A DNA stretch of 64,000 bases from JABDQA01 sp963824415 (GTDB taxonomy: Bacteria > Desulfobacterota > Desulfobulbia > Desulfobulbales > Desulfocapsaceae), in contig CAWGPM010000002.1 of the NCBI GenBank assembly GCA_963824415.1, positions 434,001 through 498,000 of the forward strand. Direction: 5' to 3'. How positions within the stretch are numbered: position 1 is the stretch's first letter; the number at the start of each line of letters is the position of its first letter. The notes under the pieces are model-generated. The model did no database searches. It was given only the letters and a program-made list of their open reading frames with translations, and was not told where the DNA came from. Made by a program: the position numbers and the translations under genes. Positions 8,013-16,346 of the stretch are shown here, piece by piece.

Positions 8013-8513
8013 TCAGGCGACGGTGACGAACACCTTGGCCAGAGCGCCGCAGACCGGGCATTTGTCTTCCGGCTTGCCCAGCTCGATATAGCCGCAGATC
8101 GGACAGAGATAGAAATCGGTGATTTCAAGATCAACCCCTTTTTTGACGGCTTCCAGGGCCTTCGTGTAAATCTCGGCATGCACTTTTTCTGCCTCCAGGG
8201 CGAAGCGGAACATGGTTTTGGCCTTGTGCCCCTCGCCGCTGGCCAGCTCCTCCATCGGCGGGTACATTTCGGTGTACTCGTAGGTCTCGCCGTTGATGGC
8301 CGCCTGCAGGTTTTCGGCCGTGGAGGAGATCGCGTCGAGCGCCTTCAGGTGCCCTTCTGCATGGATTTTTTCGGCCTGGGCGGTGGTCTTGAAGAGCTTG
8401 GCGATATTGATAAATCCATCACGCTCCGCCTTCTTGGCAAAGGCGCTGTATTTCTGAAAAGCCTGGCTTTCACCGGCAAAGGCATCTTGTAGGTTTTCGG
8501 TTGTTGTGGCCAT
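8013..8513 (-). CDS. Rubrerythrin
   Basis: A 166-residue rubrerythrin. The N-terminal diiron domain has NLQDAFAGESQAFQKY, AEKIHAEGHLKAL, INGETYEYTEMYPPM and AEKVHAEIYTKAL. The C-terminal rubredoxin-like domain has LCPICGYIELG and DKCPVCGALAKVF, giving the four Cys ligands of the FeS4 site. This enzyme reduces hydrogen peroxide in the anaerobe cytoplasm with electrons from rubredoxin or ferredoxin. I start it at 8513 because GGAGGATTAAC precedes that ATG and the family starts there; the longer upstream frame is not homologous. Confidence 0.95.
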   Translation of the reverse strand: MATTTENLQDAFAGESQAFQKYSAFAKKAERDGFINIAKLFKTTAQAEKIHAEGHLKALDAISSTAENLQAAINGETYEYTEMYPPMEELASGEGHKAKTMFRFALEAEKVHAEIYTKALEAVKKGVDLEITDFYLCPICGYIELGKPEDKCPVCGALAKVFVTVA

Positions 8514-8712
8514 GTTAATCCTCCATCTGATGTTTGATTTAACTTGCTTGTTTTTGTGCTGTGATCCTGCCATGTGCAAGTTTATAAATATACCCGAAGC
8601 GCAGCCTCTTGCCAAAAAGAGATTGTCTTTCTCAAATAATTGAAGGACAATCCAGGCTCTAGCCGGGCTCGTTGGCGCGGGGCTCTCAGGTCCGGACAAA
8701 AGAATGCAATAC

Positions 8713-8853
8713 GAGCCTTTTGCAAAACTAAGATTTTCGTTCAAAATCAAGGCATGCGAGAAATTTTACCACAGGCATATAATTGATATTCCGAGGATAA
8801 AATTTTGAGCATAACGCAGAGTTTGGGCGAAAAGATCGTTTTGCAAATGGCTC
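8713..8853 (+). repeat. MITE-like palindromic repeat, copy B
   Basis: A 141-bp element with imperfect terminal inverted repeats: GAGCCTTTTGCAAAACTAAG at the left, and GAGCCATTTGCAAAACGATC when the right end is read on the minus strand. The core shares CAAAATCAAGGC, CAGGCATATA and CCGAGGATAAAATTTT with copies A and C. It ends 30 bases before the gamma-glutamyltransferase start and fills the divergent region between that gene and rubrerythrin. Confidence 0.85.
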
Positions 8854-8883
8854 ATACAAGAGAAGAATAACGGAATCGGATCG

Positions 8884-10467
8884 ATGAGCAGTAAGTGGGA
8901 TTTTCCCTACCAGTCCCGGCGCATGCCGGTTATGGCCCGTAACCTGGTGGCAACCTCCCAGCCGCTGGCCGCCCAGGCCGGGCTTGACATGCTGCGGCGC
9001 GGGGGCAATGCGGTGGATGCGGCCCTGGCGGCGGCGATCGCGCTGACGGTGGTTGAGCCGACCGGCAACGGCATTGGCTCCGATGCCTTTGCGCTGATCT
9101 GGGACGGCTCGAAGCTGCACGGCATCAATGGCTCGGGCCGGTCGCCTGCCGCCTGGACGCCGGAGCATTTCCAGGGGCTCGAGCAAATGGTGCAGTTCGG
9201 CTGGGATACGGTCACGGTTCCCGGAGCGGTGTCTCTATGGGCGGCCTTGTCTGAGCGGTTCGGTCGACTCGACTTCGAAGCGCTGTTCGAGCCTGGCATC
9301 CGCTACGCACAACAGGGCTTCGCCGTTTCGCCGATCACCGCAGCCCGCTGGGCCGAGGCGGCCGAACCCTTCCACCACCTGGCCGATTTTCGTGCTGTTT
9401 TTCTGCCCGGCGGACGTCCTCCCGAGCCTGGCCAAATATTTGTCTGCCGGGAAATGGGCCAAACGCTCAGAGAAATCGCCTCGAGCCGTACCGAGTCCTT
9501 TTACCGTGGCGCGCTTGCTCAGAAGATCATCGCCTGCGCCCGGCGCCAGGGCGGTCTGCTCAGCCTGGAAGACCTTGCCGATCACCGGCCCCAGTGGGTC
9601 GAGCCCGTGTCGATTGACTACCGCCAGTATCAGGTCTTCGAAATGCCGCCCAGCACCCAGGGGATCGCAGTATTGCAATGTTTGAAGATCCTGGAACAGT
9701 TCGATGTGAGCAGCTATCCGGTCGACTCGGCCGAGTCTGTTCACCTGCAGGTGGAGGCTATGAAGCTGGCCTTTGGCGATCTATTCCAGCATCTGTCCGA
9801 TCCGGAAACGATGCAGGTGGATTGTCACCACCTGCTCGACCCACGCTATCTTGCTAAGCGGGCCGCCCTGATCGACATGGATCAGGCCCGCTATCCACAC
9901 AGCGGCATACCAGCCGAGCCCGGAACCGTGTATCTGACCACAGCCGATTCAAATTCGATGATGGTCTCCTTTATCCAGTCCAATTTCCGCGGCTTCGGCT
10001 CCGGCATCGTGGTGCCGGGAACCGGCATCAGTCTGCACAACCGGGGCAGCGGCTTCAGTCTCGAAGCGGGGCACCCCAACCAGGTGGCGGGCGGCAAGCG
10101 GCCGTTTCATACGATCATACCGGGGTTCATTGCCCGGGACGGCAACCCGGTGCTGAGCTTTGGGGTCATGGGAGCGCACATGCAGGCCCAGGGGCAGGTG
10201 CAGCTGGTCACCAGGATCTTTGACTACGGCCAGAACCTGCAGGCCGCAACTGATGCGCCGCGCTGGCATGTGGCGCCGGACGGTGAGCTGGCCTTGGAAC
10301 CGGGCTTTGCGCCGGCGGTGGTCGCGGACCTGCAGAGGCGCGGGCACCGGATTGTGCTGGACGAACCCCAGTCACTGTTCGGCGGAGCCCAGCTCATTCA
10401 GTGCCTCGATGGGTGTTATGCCGGGGCCTCGGATCATCGCAAAGATGGCCAGGCGGTGGGGTTCTAA
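8884..10467 (+). CDS. Gamma-glutamyltransferase family protein
   Basis: A 527-residue Ntn hydrolase, the usual length for the family. The large-subunit part has MLRRGGNAVDAALAAAIALT and EPTGNGIGSDAF. The autoprocessing site lies in GTVYLTTADSNSMMVSF near residue 355, where the second subunit starts with the catalytic Thr. GSGIVVPGTGISLHNRGSGF and PGFIARDGNPVLSFGVMG follow. No signal peptide is visible, so this is a cytosolic GGT-like protein, which in such bacteria often acts on other gamma-glutamyl or amide substrates and not glutathione. The selU gene starts directly after its stop with no gap, so the two are coupled. Confidence 0.87.
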   Translation: MSSKWDFPYQSRRMPVMARNLVATSQPLAAQAGLDMLRRGGNAVDAALAAAIALTVVEPTGNGIGSDAFALIWDGSKLHGINGSGRSPAAWTPEHFQGLEQMVQFGWDTVTVPGAVSLWAALSERFGRLDFEALFEPGIRYAQQGFAVSPITAARWAEAAEPFHHLADFRAVFLPGGRPPEPGQIFVCREMGQTLREIASSRTESFYRGALAQKIIACARRQGGLLSLEDLADHRPQWVEPVSIDYRQYQVFEMPPSTQGIAVLQCLKILEQFDVSSYPVDSAESVHLQVEAMKLAFGDLFQHLSDPETMQVDCHHLLDPRYLAKRAALIDMDQARYPHSGIPAEPGTVYLTTADSNSMMVSFIQSNFRGFGSGIVVPGTGISLHNRGSGFSLEAGHPNQVAGGKRPFHTIIPGFIARDGNPVLSFGVMGAHMQAQGQVQLVTRIFDYGQNLQAATDAPRWHVAPDGELALEPGFAPAVVADLQRRGHRIVLDEPQSLFGGAQLIQCLDGCYAGASDHRKDGQAVGF

Positions 10468-11571
10468 ATGTTTTCCGGGCGGCTTGTTACCGATATTGGA
10501 CAGCTCATCGCTGCACGTTGTCCGCTCATCGACGTCAGGTCACCCGGTGAATTCGCTGCTGGCAGTATTCCGGGTGCGGTAAATATCGCGCTGCTCACCG
10601 ACGAGCAGCGCCACCGGGTGGGAACCTGCTACCGTGAGCACGGCCAGGAGGCGGCCCTGCGTCTTGGCCAGCGGCTCGTTTCAGGGGCGGAAAAGGACTG
10701 CCTGGTCGAGCGCTGGTGTACCCGCTTGACTGAATATCCGCAAACGGTCCTGTATTGTTCGCGGGGCGGGCTGCGCTCGACCATTGCCGCTGACTGGATC
10801 TATCAGAAAACCTCAAGCGTGGTCCCCCGGCTGGACGGCGGCTACAAAGCTGCCAGAAACTATCTGCTGGGCCGGCTCGATCCCGGGACCATTCCGGCAA
10901 AACCGATTCTGCTCGGCGGCAGGACCGGGTCCGGCAAGACCCTGCTGCTCAAAACCCTGCCCAACGCAATCGATCTCGAAACGCTCGCCAACCATCGCGG
11001 CTCAACTTTTGGCCGCTTCACCACCCCGCAACCGGGGCAGGCCGACTTTGAAAACCGCCTGGCTGCAGCGCTGATCCGTCATGGGCACGAAGGGTTTTCC
11101 CACCTGGTGGTCGAAGACGAAGGCAAACACGTCGGCAAACGTTTTATCCCGAAAGCGCTGGCCGTGTTCTTTGGGGCGGCGGATCTTCTGGTGCTCGAGA
11201 CGCCGTTTGAAGAGCGTGTACAGATCACCTATGACGAATATGTGGTCGCTTCCCAGAAGCGCTATGCGTCCCGCCTGGGGACTGACGCTGGTTTGTGGGC
11301 CTGGTTTGCTGAAATGAATCGCAATATGGACAAGATCGGCAAACGGCTCGGCACCGACATGCTGGAGCGGGTCAAAGCACTGCTGGAGGCGGGCTGCTAC
11401 CATCAGGAAAAAAACGGCGACCAGGAGGCGCACAAGCACTGGATCAAGCTTCTGCTGCGTCACTATTACGACCCGATGTATGATTATCAGTTACGGATGA
11501 AAAAGCGTTCCCCGGTGCTTACCGGTAAAGCCGATGTGCTCAGGCAGTACCTGAGATCGATCGGCTTTTAA
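10468..11571 (+). CDS. selU: tRNA 2-selenouridine synthase
   Basis: A 367-residue SelU/MnmH. The N-terminal rhodanese domain (about 1-130) has LIDVRSPGEF and the active-site loop VLYCSRGGLRS near residue 95, whose Cys carries sulfur or selenium. The C-terminal P-loop domain has GGRTGSGKT near 152, then NHRGSTFGRF and VVEDEGKHVGKR, all typical of the family. The enzyme geranylates 2-thiouridine at the tRNA wobble position and then replaces sulfur with selenium using selenophosphate. SelD, which makes selenophosphate, is encoded 1.8 kb downstream on the same strand. The ATG follows the GGT stop directly. Confidence 0.93.
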   Translation: MFSGRLVTDIGQLIAARCPLIDVRSPGEFAAGSIPGAVNIALLTDEQRHRVGTCYREHGQEAALRLGQRLVSGAEKDCLVERWCTRLTEYPQTVLYCSRGGLRSTIAADWIYQKTSSVVPRLDGGYKAARNYLLGRLDPGTIPAKPILLGGRTGSGKTLLLKTLPNAIDLETLANHRGSTFGRFTTPQPGQADFENRLAAALIRHGHEGFSHLVVEDEGKHVGKRFIPKALAVFFGAADLLVLETPFEERVQITYDEYVVASQKRYASRLGTDAGLWAWFAEMNRNMDKIGKRLGTDMLERVKALLEAGCYHQEKNGDQEAHKHWIKLLLRHYYDPMYDYQLRMKKRSPVLTGKADVLRQYLRSIGF

Positions 11572-11664
11572 AGATAAGCAGTCCCGGCACCTCTCAGCCT
11601 CGACTCAATCCGGCCCGGGTAGAGTAAAAAGGCAATAGCGCACAATCCATAAGGAGAAAATACC

Positions 11665-12105
11665 ATGAACTGGATCGTATACCTGTCGGGTGAAATCCAT
11701 ACCGACTGGCGTCAGCAGATCATCGACGGCGCTGCAAAAGAGCAGCTGCCGGTGAGTTTCACCTCGGCGGTGACCGATCACGAGGCCAGTGATGCGGCCG
11801 GCGATATGCTGGGCGTTGAGTCGGATAACTACTGGCGGGACATGAAGTCGAGCCGGGTGAATCAGATCCGGACCAGGACCCTGATCGAGATGAGCGATCT
11901 GGTCGTGGTCCGCTTCGGAGATAAATACAAGCAGTGGAACGCGGCCTTTGATGCCGGTTACTGCGCCGCCCTGGGCACCCCCTATATTACCCTGCACGAT
12001 GAGGATATCATCCACCCGCTCAAAGAGGTGGACGGCGCCGCCATGGCCTGGGCCCGGACGCCTGCGCAGGTGGTCGAAATCCTTAAGTACGTCACCAGTG
12101 ACTGA
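11665..12105 (+). CDS. ytoQ: YtoQ family protein
   Basis: A 146-residue protein of the YtoQ family, recognised from WIVYLSGEIHTDWRQQI, FTSAVTDHEASD, NYWRDMKSSRVNQIRTRT, ADLVVVRFGDKYKQWNAAF (approximate) and TPYITLHDEDIIHPLKEVD. The fold resembles nucleoside 2-deoxyribosyltransferases, and family members are full length at about 145-150 residues. The biological role is not established. AAGGAGAAAATACC precedes the start. It sits between selU and the pirin gene without clear coupling. Confidence 0.85.
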   Translation: MNWIVYLSGEIHTDWRQQIIDGAAKEQLPVSFTSAVTDHEASDAAGDMLGVESDNYWRDMKSSRVNQIRTRTLIEMSDLVVVRFGDKYKQWNAAFDAGYCAALGTPYITLHDEDIIHPLKEVDGAAMAWARTPAQVVEILKYVTSD

Positions 12106-12158
12106 TCAATACCGGGCGTGGTTTTGGTCTCCGGCTCTGTTGATCGGGGCTTGATGAT

Positions 12159-13007
12159 TCAGCGGTGCTTGATAAAGGTGCCCTGCTGATATTCGCGAAA
12201 GGCGGTCTCGAGTTCCTCTTCGCTGTTCATTACGATCGGACCGCGCCAGGCCACCGGTTCCCGCAGCGGTTTGCCGCAGAGCATTAAAAAGCGCAGGCCC
12301 TCTGGTCCGCTTTCCAGGACCGCTTCATCCCCCTGTTCGAAGAGCAGCAGCGTTTTATTGAGAAGCTGCTCGCCGGCACTCTGACCGCTGCCGCTGATAC
12401 CGTAGACCATCAGGGTATGTTGAGGCGGGGTGGCGTGGCTGAAGGTGGCATTGGCCGGCAGGCTCACGTCGAAATATTCGGGTTCGGTGGCGATGTCGGT
12501 GACCGGCCCCTGGATTTGGTCAAGCGAACCGGCGATAATCTTGATCTTTCTGCCGTCGTCCCCAACGATTTCCGGAATCTGGGCCGCAGTAATATCACGG
12601 TAGCGCGGGTCTATCATCTTGTCTTTGGCCGGCAGGTTGGCCCAGAGCTGAAAGCCGTGCATGGCGCCGCGCTCATCTCCCTTGGGCATCTCCTGGTGGA
12701 TGATGCCGCTGCCGGCGGTCATCCACTGGACATCGCCCGAGGAAATGGTTCCCCGGTTGCCGAGGCTGTCACCGTGCTCCACATCGCCTGAGAGCACATA
12801 GGTGATCGTCTCGATACCGCGGTGCGGGTGCCAGGGAAAGCCCTTGAGATAGTGTTCGGGCCTGTCCGAGCGAAAATCATCCAGCAGCAGGAACGGGTCG
12901 AACAGGCTTTCGTTGCCGAAGCCGAATACCCGGTTTAGGTGGACGCCTGCGCCCTCGAGCACGGGCCTGGCGGTGATGCTCATCTGTACGTTACGCCTGG
13001 CGGTCAT
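12159..13007 (-). CDS. Pirin family protein (bicupin)
   Basis: A 282-residue pirin. The N-terminal cupin has FPWHPHRGIETITYVLSG, DSLGNRGTISSGDVQWM and GSGIIHQEMP, which give the three His and one Glu metal ligands. The C-terminal part has FHGFQLWANLPA-like (MHGFQLWANLP) and the second cupin core. Bacterial pirins can act as quercetin 2,3-dioxygenases or redox-linked regulators. The start could also be the Met nine residues later (MSITARPVLEGAGVHLNRVF). Convergent with ytoQ. Confidence 0.92.
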   Translation of the reverse strand: MTARRNVQMSITARPVLEGAGVHLNRVFGFGNESLFDPFLLLDDFRSDRPEHYLKGFPWHPHRGIETITYVLSGDVEHGDSLGNRGTISSGDVQWMTAGSGIIHQEMPKGDERGAMHGFQLWANLPAKDKMIDPRYRDITAAQIPEIVGDDGRKIKIIAGSLDQIQGPVTDIATEPEYFDVSLPANATFSHATPPQHTLMVYGISGSGQSAGEQLLNKTLLLFEQGDEAVLESGPEGLRFLMLCGKPLREPVAWRGPIVMNSEEELETAFREYQQGTFIKHR

Positions 13008-13339
13008 TGCAGTATGTCCTTATAGTGTGGGTTGGTCGGGCAGTGCGCACGCAGGCGCTGCTGCAGTGTGTCGTATCCCATTGTACCACAGACGGGAACT
13101 CATTACACCAGATCTGCAGCCGCCTTCTATACGATGTGCTGCTGCTTTGGGCCGCCAGCCATAGACAAGCGGTATCGATCGGCGCCGATCCATCGGAAAT
13201 TGGTATTTGTCCGGCCCCGCCTGCTGTGTAATAGTTGGGCTGGATGTCCGCGTTTATGCGTGATTGGCGGTTATGAGAACTGGGGCCGGCTGGCAGGTGT
13301 ATTTTGCAGCACGGCCCGTTACAAGAACAAGGATAGTCG
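13008..13339. other. Intergenic region upstream of selD
   Basis: About 330 bases between the pirin and selD starts, which diverge. Small frames on both strands here have no recognisable family. It should hold the promoters of both genes; I see no clear operator. Confidence 0.4.
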
Positions 13340-14401
13340 ATGTCACTTCTGCATCTGTTTAAGAAACCGACCCTGCAGAATCTTTCCAAGACCTGCGGCT
13401 GAGCGGCCAAAATCGACCCGGTCGGGCTCGGTGCACTGCTCAACAGCCTGCCCCAGGCTGCGGATGATAATCTGCTGGTTGGCTACGATACCAGCGATGA
13501 TGCCGGGGTGTACAAACTCACCGATGAACTGGCCCTGGTCACCACCGCCGATTTCATTACGCCGCCGGTTAACGACCCCTATACCTACGGGCAGATAGCG
13601 GCGGCCAACGCCTTGAGCGATATCTACGCGATGGGCGCGCAGCCGCGGGTCTGCCTGAACCTGGTCTGCTTTCCGTCGGCCAAACTGCCGCCCGGGGATT
13701 TGGAGCAGATCGTGGCGGGCGCCCTGAGCAAGATAACCGAGGCCGGGGCGGTGCTGGCCGGCGGTCATTCGGTGGAAGACGATGAACCCAAATTCGGGTT
13801 ATCGGTAATCGGCCTGGTTCATCCGGAAAAGTTCTGGAGAAACGGCGGGGCGCAGCAGGGAGATGCACTGGTTTTGACCAAACCGCTGGGCAGCGGGGTG
13901 CTGTTCAATGCCAATCTGAAAAAGTGGGTCCCGCCGGCGGCCATGCAGGCCTGTATCGACGCGCTGATTCAGCTCAATCGCGCTGCCGCCGAGGCCATGC
14001 AGGATTTTGATATCCACGCGGCCACCGATATCACCGGCTTCGGGCTGGGCGGCCATGCCATGGAAATGGCCAAAGCGTCCGCCGCGGTGCTGCGCGTTTT
14101 CATGGATCGGCTGCCGATTTTCGATGGTGCCGTCGAGATGTATGAAAAAGGTATGACCACCGGCGTCAATCACCACAACGAGCGTTTGATCAGCGAATAT
14201 CTCAGGTTCGAGCGGTCGTTCACCACCCATCAGAAACAGATCGTCTTCGATCCCCAGACCAGCGGCGGACTGCTCGTGGCCCTGCCTGCGGATCAGGCGG
14301 TTGAGTTGGCAGAGAAGCTGGCGCAGATACCCACCCCCGCAGCGGCTATCATTGGCGAAGTCTTAGAGACCGATGCTGCACCGAAATTGATTGTCTGCTG
14401 A
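13340..14401 (+). CDS. selD: Selenide, water dikinase with selenocysteine at the active site
   Basis: A 353-residue SelD read through an in-frame TGA at 13400-13402. The N-terminus reads LSKTCG-U-AAKIDPVG, where other SelD proteins have Cys or Sec before the conserved A-K. The reading frame stays open on both sides and continues into YDTSDDAGVYKL, ITGFGLGGHAMEMAKAS (approximate) and QTSGGLLVALP, all SelD motifs. The enzyme makes selenophosphate from selenide and ATP for Sec-tRNA and for selenouridine. A start after the TGA (13508) would remove the active site, so the TGA must be Sec. The start ATG 13340 follows AAGGATAGTCG. Confidence 0.93.
13400..13429 (+). promoter_or_regulatory. Candidate SECIS hairpin after the selD UGA
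   Basis: Directly after the UGA the sequence can pair GAGC (13401) with GCTC and, inside, CGAC with GTCG around a CCG loop. Bacterial SECIS elements sit in just this place and recruit SelB. The pairing is by eye only. Confidence 0.45.
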
Positions 14402-14440
14402 CAAAGCCGAATAGGCGCCTGCAAATAGACGATTCTTCTG

Positions 14441-14474
14441 ACCGGTCACTCTCATGTGACCGGCTTTTTTTTTG
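14441..14474 (+). terminator. Rho-independent terminator after selD
   Basis: ACCGGTCAC and GTGACCGG form a stem around TCTCAT and are followed by nine T residues. It ends the selD transcript 40 bases after its stop. Confidence 0.92.
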
Positions 14475-14673
14475 TTAGCCCGGGAAATAAACCAAAAAGT
14501 TGACCAAGGTCAAGGCCGGGCTGGATTATCTGGTGTTGAATGGTAACTGATGGCTGCAGCCAGAGCAGGTGTAATCTGCCTGGTACAGATGCTTCAGGCG
14601 GCTTGGCCAGGTCATCTGCCGACGGTAAACTCTCGTGCAGAGCGGAAGCAAACTAAAAACAGGAGAAAGTCTC

Positions 14674-14994
14674 ATGAAAGTAATTAAGCTGGGCGACACT
14701 ATCGAATTCACCCCGGGAGCCATGAAGCGTTTCTTTCTGGTCGAGGATTCACCTTCGTTCAAGATCATCAACTTCAATCTTGATGCAGGGGTGACATTTC
14801 CGGTGCATTCCCACGATCTCGACGGAGAGCTGTCCATTCAGGTGCTGGATGGAAGTGGTTTTTTTCTGGGTGATGATGGGGCAGAGATACCGGCCGCAGC
14901 AGGTGATATTCTGATCTCCGAGATCAGGGAGCCCCACGGCGTTCGGGCCGCTGGGCAGATGCGCATTCTGGTCACCATCGCCCCGCCGATCTGA
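14674..14994 (+). CDS. Cupin domain protein
   Basis: A 106-residue single-domain cupin. The conserved motifs are present as VTFPVHSHDLDGELSIQVLDG (metal-binding His residues; motif 1) and GDILISEIREPHGVRA (motif 2 with the last His). No enzyme type can be read from this. I start at ATG 14674 because AACAGGAGAAAGTCTC precedes it; the frame extends further upstream without homology. It stands alone between the selD terminator and the VKOR gene on the other strand. Confidence 0.8.
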   Translation: MKVIKLGDTIEFTPGAMKRFFLVEDSPSFKIINFNLDAGVTFPVHSHDLDGELSIQVLDGSGFFLGDDGAEIPAAAGDILISEIREPHGVRAAGQMRILVTIAPPI

Positions 14995-15058
14995 GCTGCG
15001 GACAAGCGCTCAGAAATTGTAAAACCAGGCAGCATCAGCACCGTTGGGCCGGCCGGGC

Positions 15059-16021
15059 CTAATAGGAGCTGGTCTTAGAGCCCTGGGCCGACGACTCTTC
15101 GCAGTCCTCGGCTATGGAGCAGCCGTCATTGCCGGGCAGCAACGGAGCAATCTCGCTGGACTGGGCGCCGGAGAGGATATCGGTACTCTGGCCTGCCGCA
15201 GGGCCGTCCGGTTGCCCGCACTGCTGTCTGAGAAATCGGCTGATTTCCTGTTCGCCTTGTACCAGCGTGATTATAGATTCGGTTCGTTCGGCCAGAACCG
15301 GGATCTCCTCGATTCCGAATTGCTTCAGATAACGCAGATTGACTTTGTGGTTATAGCCATCTGTGGCCACGGCCCCGGGAAACGAAAATGAGTCGATTCG
15401 GTCCACCGGGTTGAAATTGATCGTGCAGGTGCGGTTGTCCTGCAGCCCCTCGATAACATTTTCACAATGCGTGCAGCTCGACGAAAAAAACAAAAAGAGC
15501 CGGCGCCCCGGCGCTGTCGAGTCGGCAGGCTGATAGCGGGCCATGGTGCCGGACTCCAGCGGTTCCAGTCCGGCATTGATGGAGCGATAGTCCAGTGAAA
15601 AAGAGGCGAGCAGCACCGCACCGAAAATGACCATTCCCTTGAAGATCTGTTTGGGGCCAAGAAATATGTTGGCCAGAACGATCAGCGTCAGAATTATCAG
15701 ACAATAGGAGCAGAAGACCTGGCTGACCAGGATCTGAAAGGCCAGCAGTATCCCTTCTGCAGCCAGAGCAGCCAGGAGTATCAGGCTGACGAAGCGCTTC
15801 CACAGGTCCGAGCCTTTTCTGGCCTGGTTCAGGCCGATCGTTACCAGAAGAAAAAATATGAATCCCGCGATATTGAACAGCAGCGGGTCGACCGTGGTCA
15901 GCGAATCAACGACTCTGCAGCCGTCGTTGAAGCACAGCCCTTCGCCCTGGAAGTAAATGAGCAGAGCCTGTGCCCCGGTTAACAAGGTGCCGATCAGGGC
16001 CGCCAGAAAACTGAAAATCAT
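15059..16021 (-). CDS. Vitamin K epoxide reductase (VKOR) fused to a thioredoxin-like domain
   Basis: A 320-residue membrane protein. The first ~145 residues form four or five transmembrane helices with the VKOR pattern: a loop Cys pair in GLCFNDGCRVVDS near residue 29 and the active-site CSYC near residue 108. Residues about 165-275 form a thioredoxin-like domain with SSSCTHCENVIEGL (CTHC active site) and IEEIPVLAERT. A low-complexity tail of about 45 residues follows. VKOR homologs reoxidise thiol oxidases in the periplasm, and the fused thioredoxin domain is the direct substrate, so this is a self-contained disulfide-forming machine. A single-gene unit. Confidence 0.85.
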   Translation of the reverse strand: MIFSFLAALIGTLLTGAQALLIYFQGEGLCFNDGCRVVDSLTTVDPLLFNIAGFIFFLLVTIGLNQARKGSDLWKRFVSLILLAALAAEGILLAFQILVSQVFCSYCLIILTLIVLANIFLGPKQIFKGMVIFGAVLLASFSLDYRSINAGLEPLESGTMARYQPADSTAPGRRLFLFFSSSCTHCENVIEGLQDNRTCTINFNPVDRIDSFSFPGAVATDGYNHKVNLRYLKQFGIEEIPVLAERTESIITLVQGEQEISRFLRQQCGQPDGPAAGQSTDILSGAQSSEIAPLLPGNDGCSIAEDCEESSAQGSKTSSY

Positions 16022-16346
16022 TGTCGTTTAGGTTATTTATTTTGTTTTTAACTTCAACACCTTGAGATTGACAAAACCTGCAGCTTTTAGCGAATGCGAA
16101 ACGGTGCCGGGACTATACTGGCAATCGGCAGGGATAACACGTTTCCTGCACCCTTGAAGATGGAGGATCGATAAATTTTCAAGGCAGACTAAATGTTTCG
16201 TGGACATATTATTTTTAAATACGATAATGTCAATGATTTAGCACGCAATCGAGGACAACCTTTTCGATCGCCGCCCCTGTAGGCCGGATAACGGGCCGCA
16301 GGCGCCAGACAAACCGGCGAGGTCAAAGACAGATAGAAGCGAGCCA
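16022..16346. other. Intergenic region between VKOR and glycosyltransferase genes
   Basis: About 325 bases between divergent genes. It includes a GC-rich patch at 16270-16325 with several GCCGG/CCGGC pairs that could fold, but no known riboswitch motif is visible. Confidence 0.4.

Noticed and set aside
8514..8750. N-terminal extension of rubrerythrin
   Set aside because: The 79 extra residues are not homologous and a clear GGAGG lies before the internal ATG at 8513.
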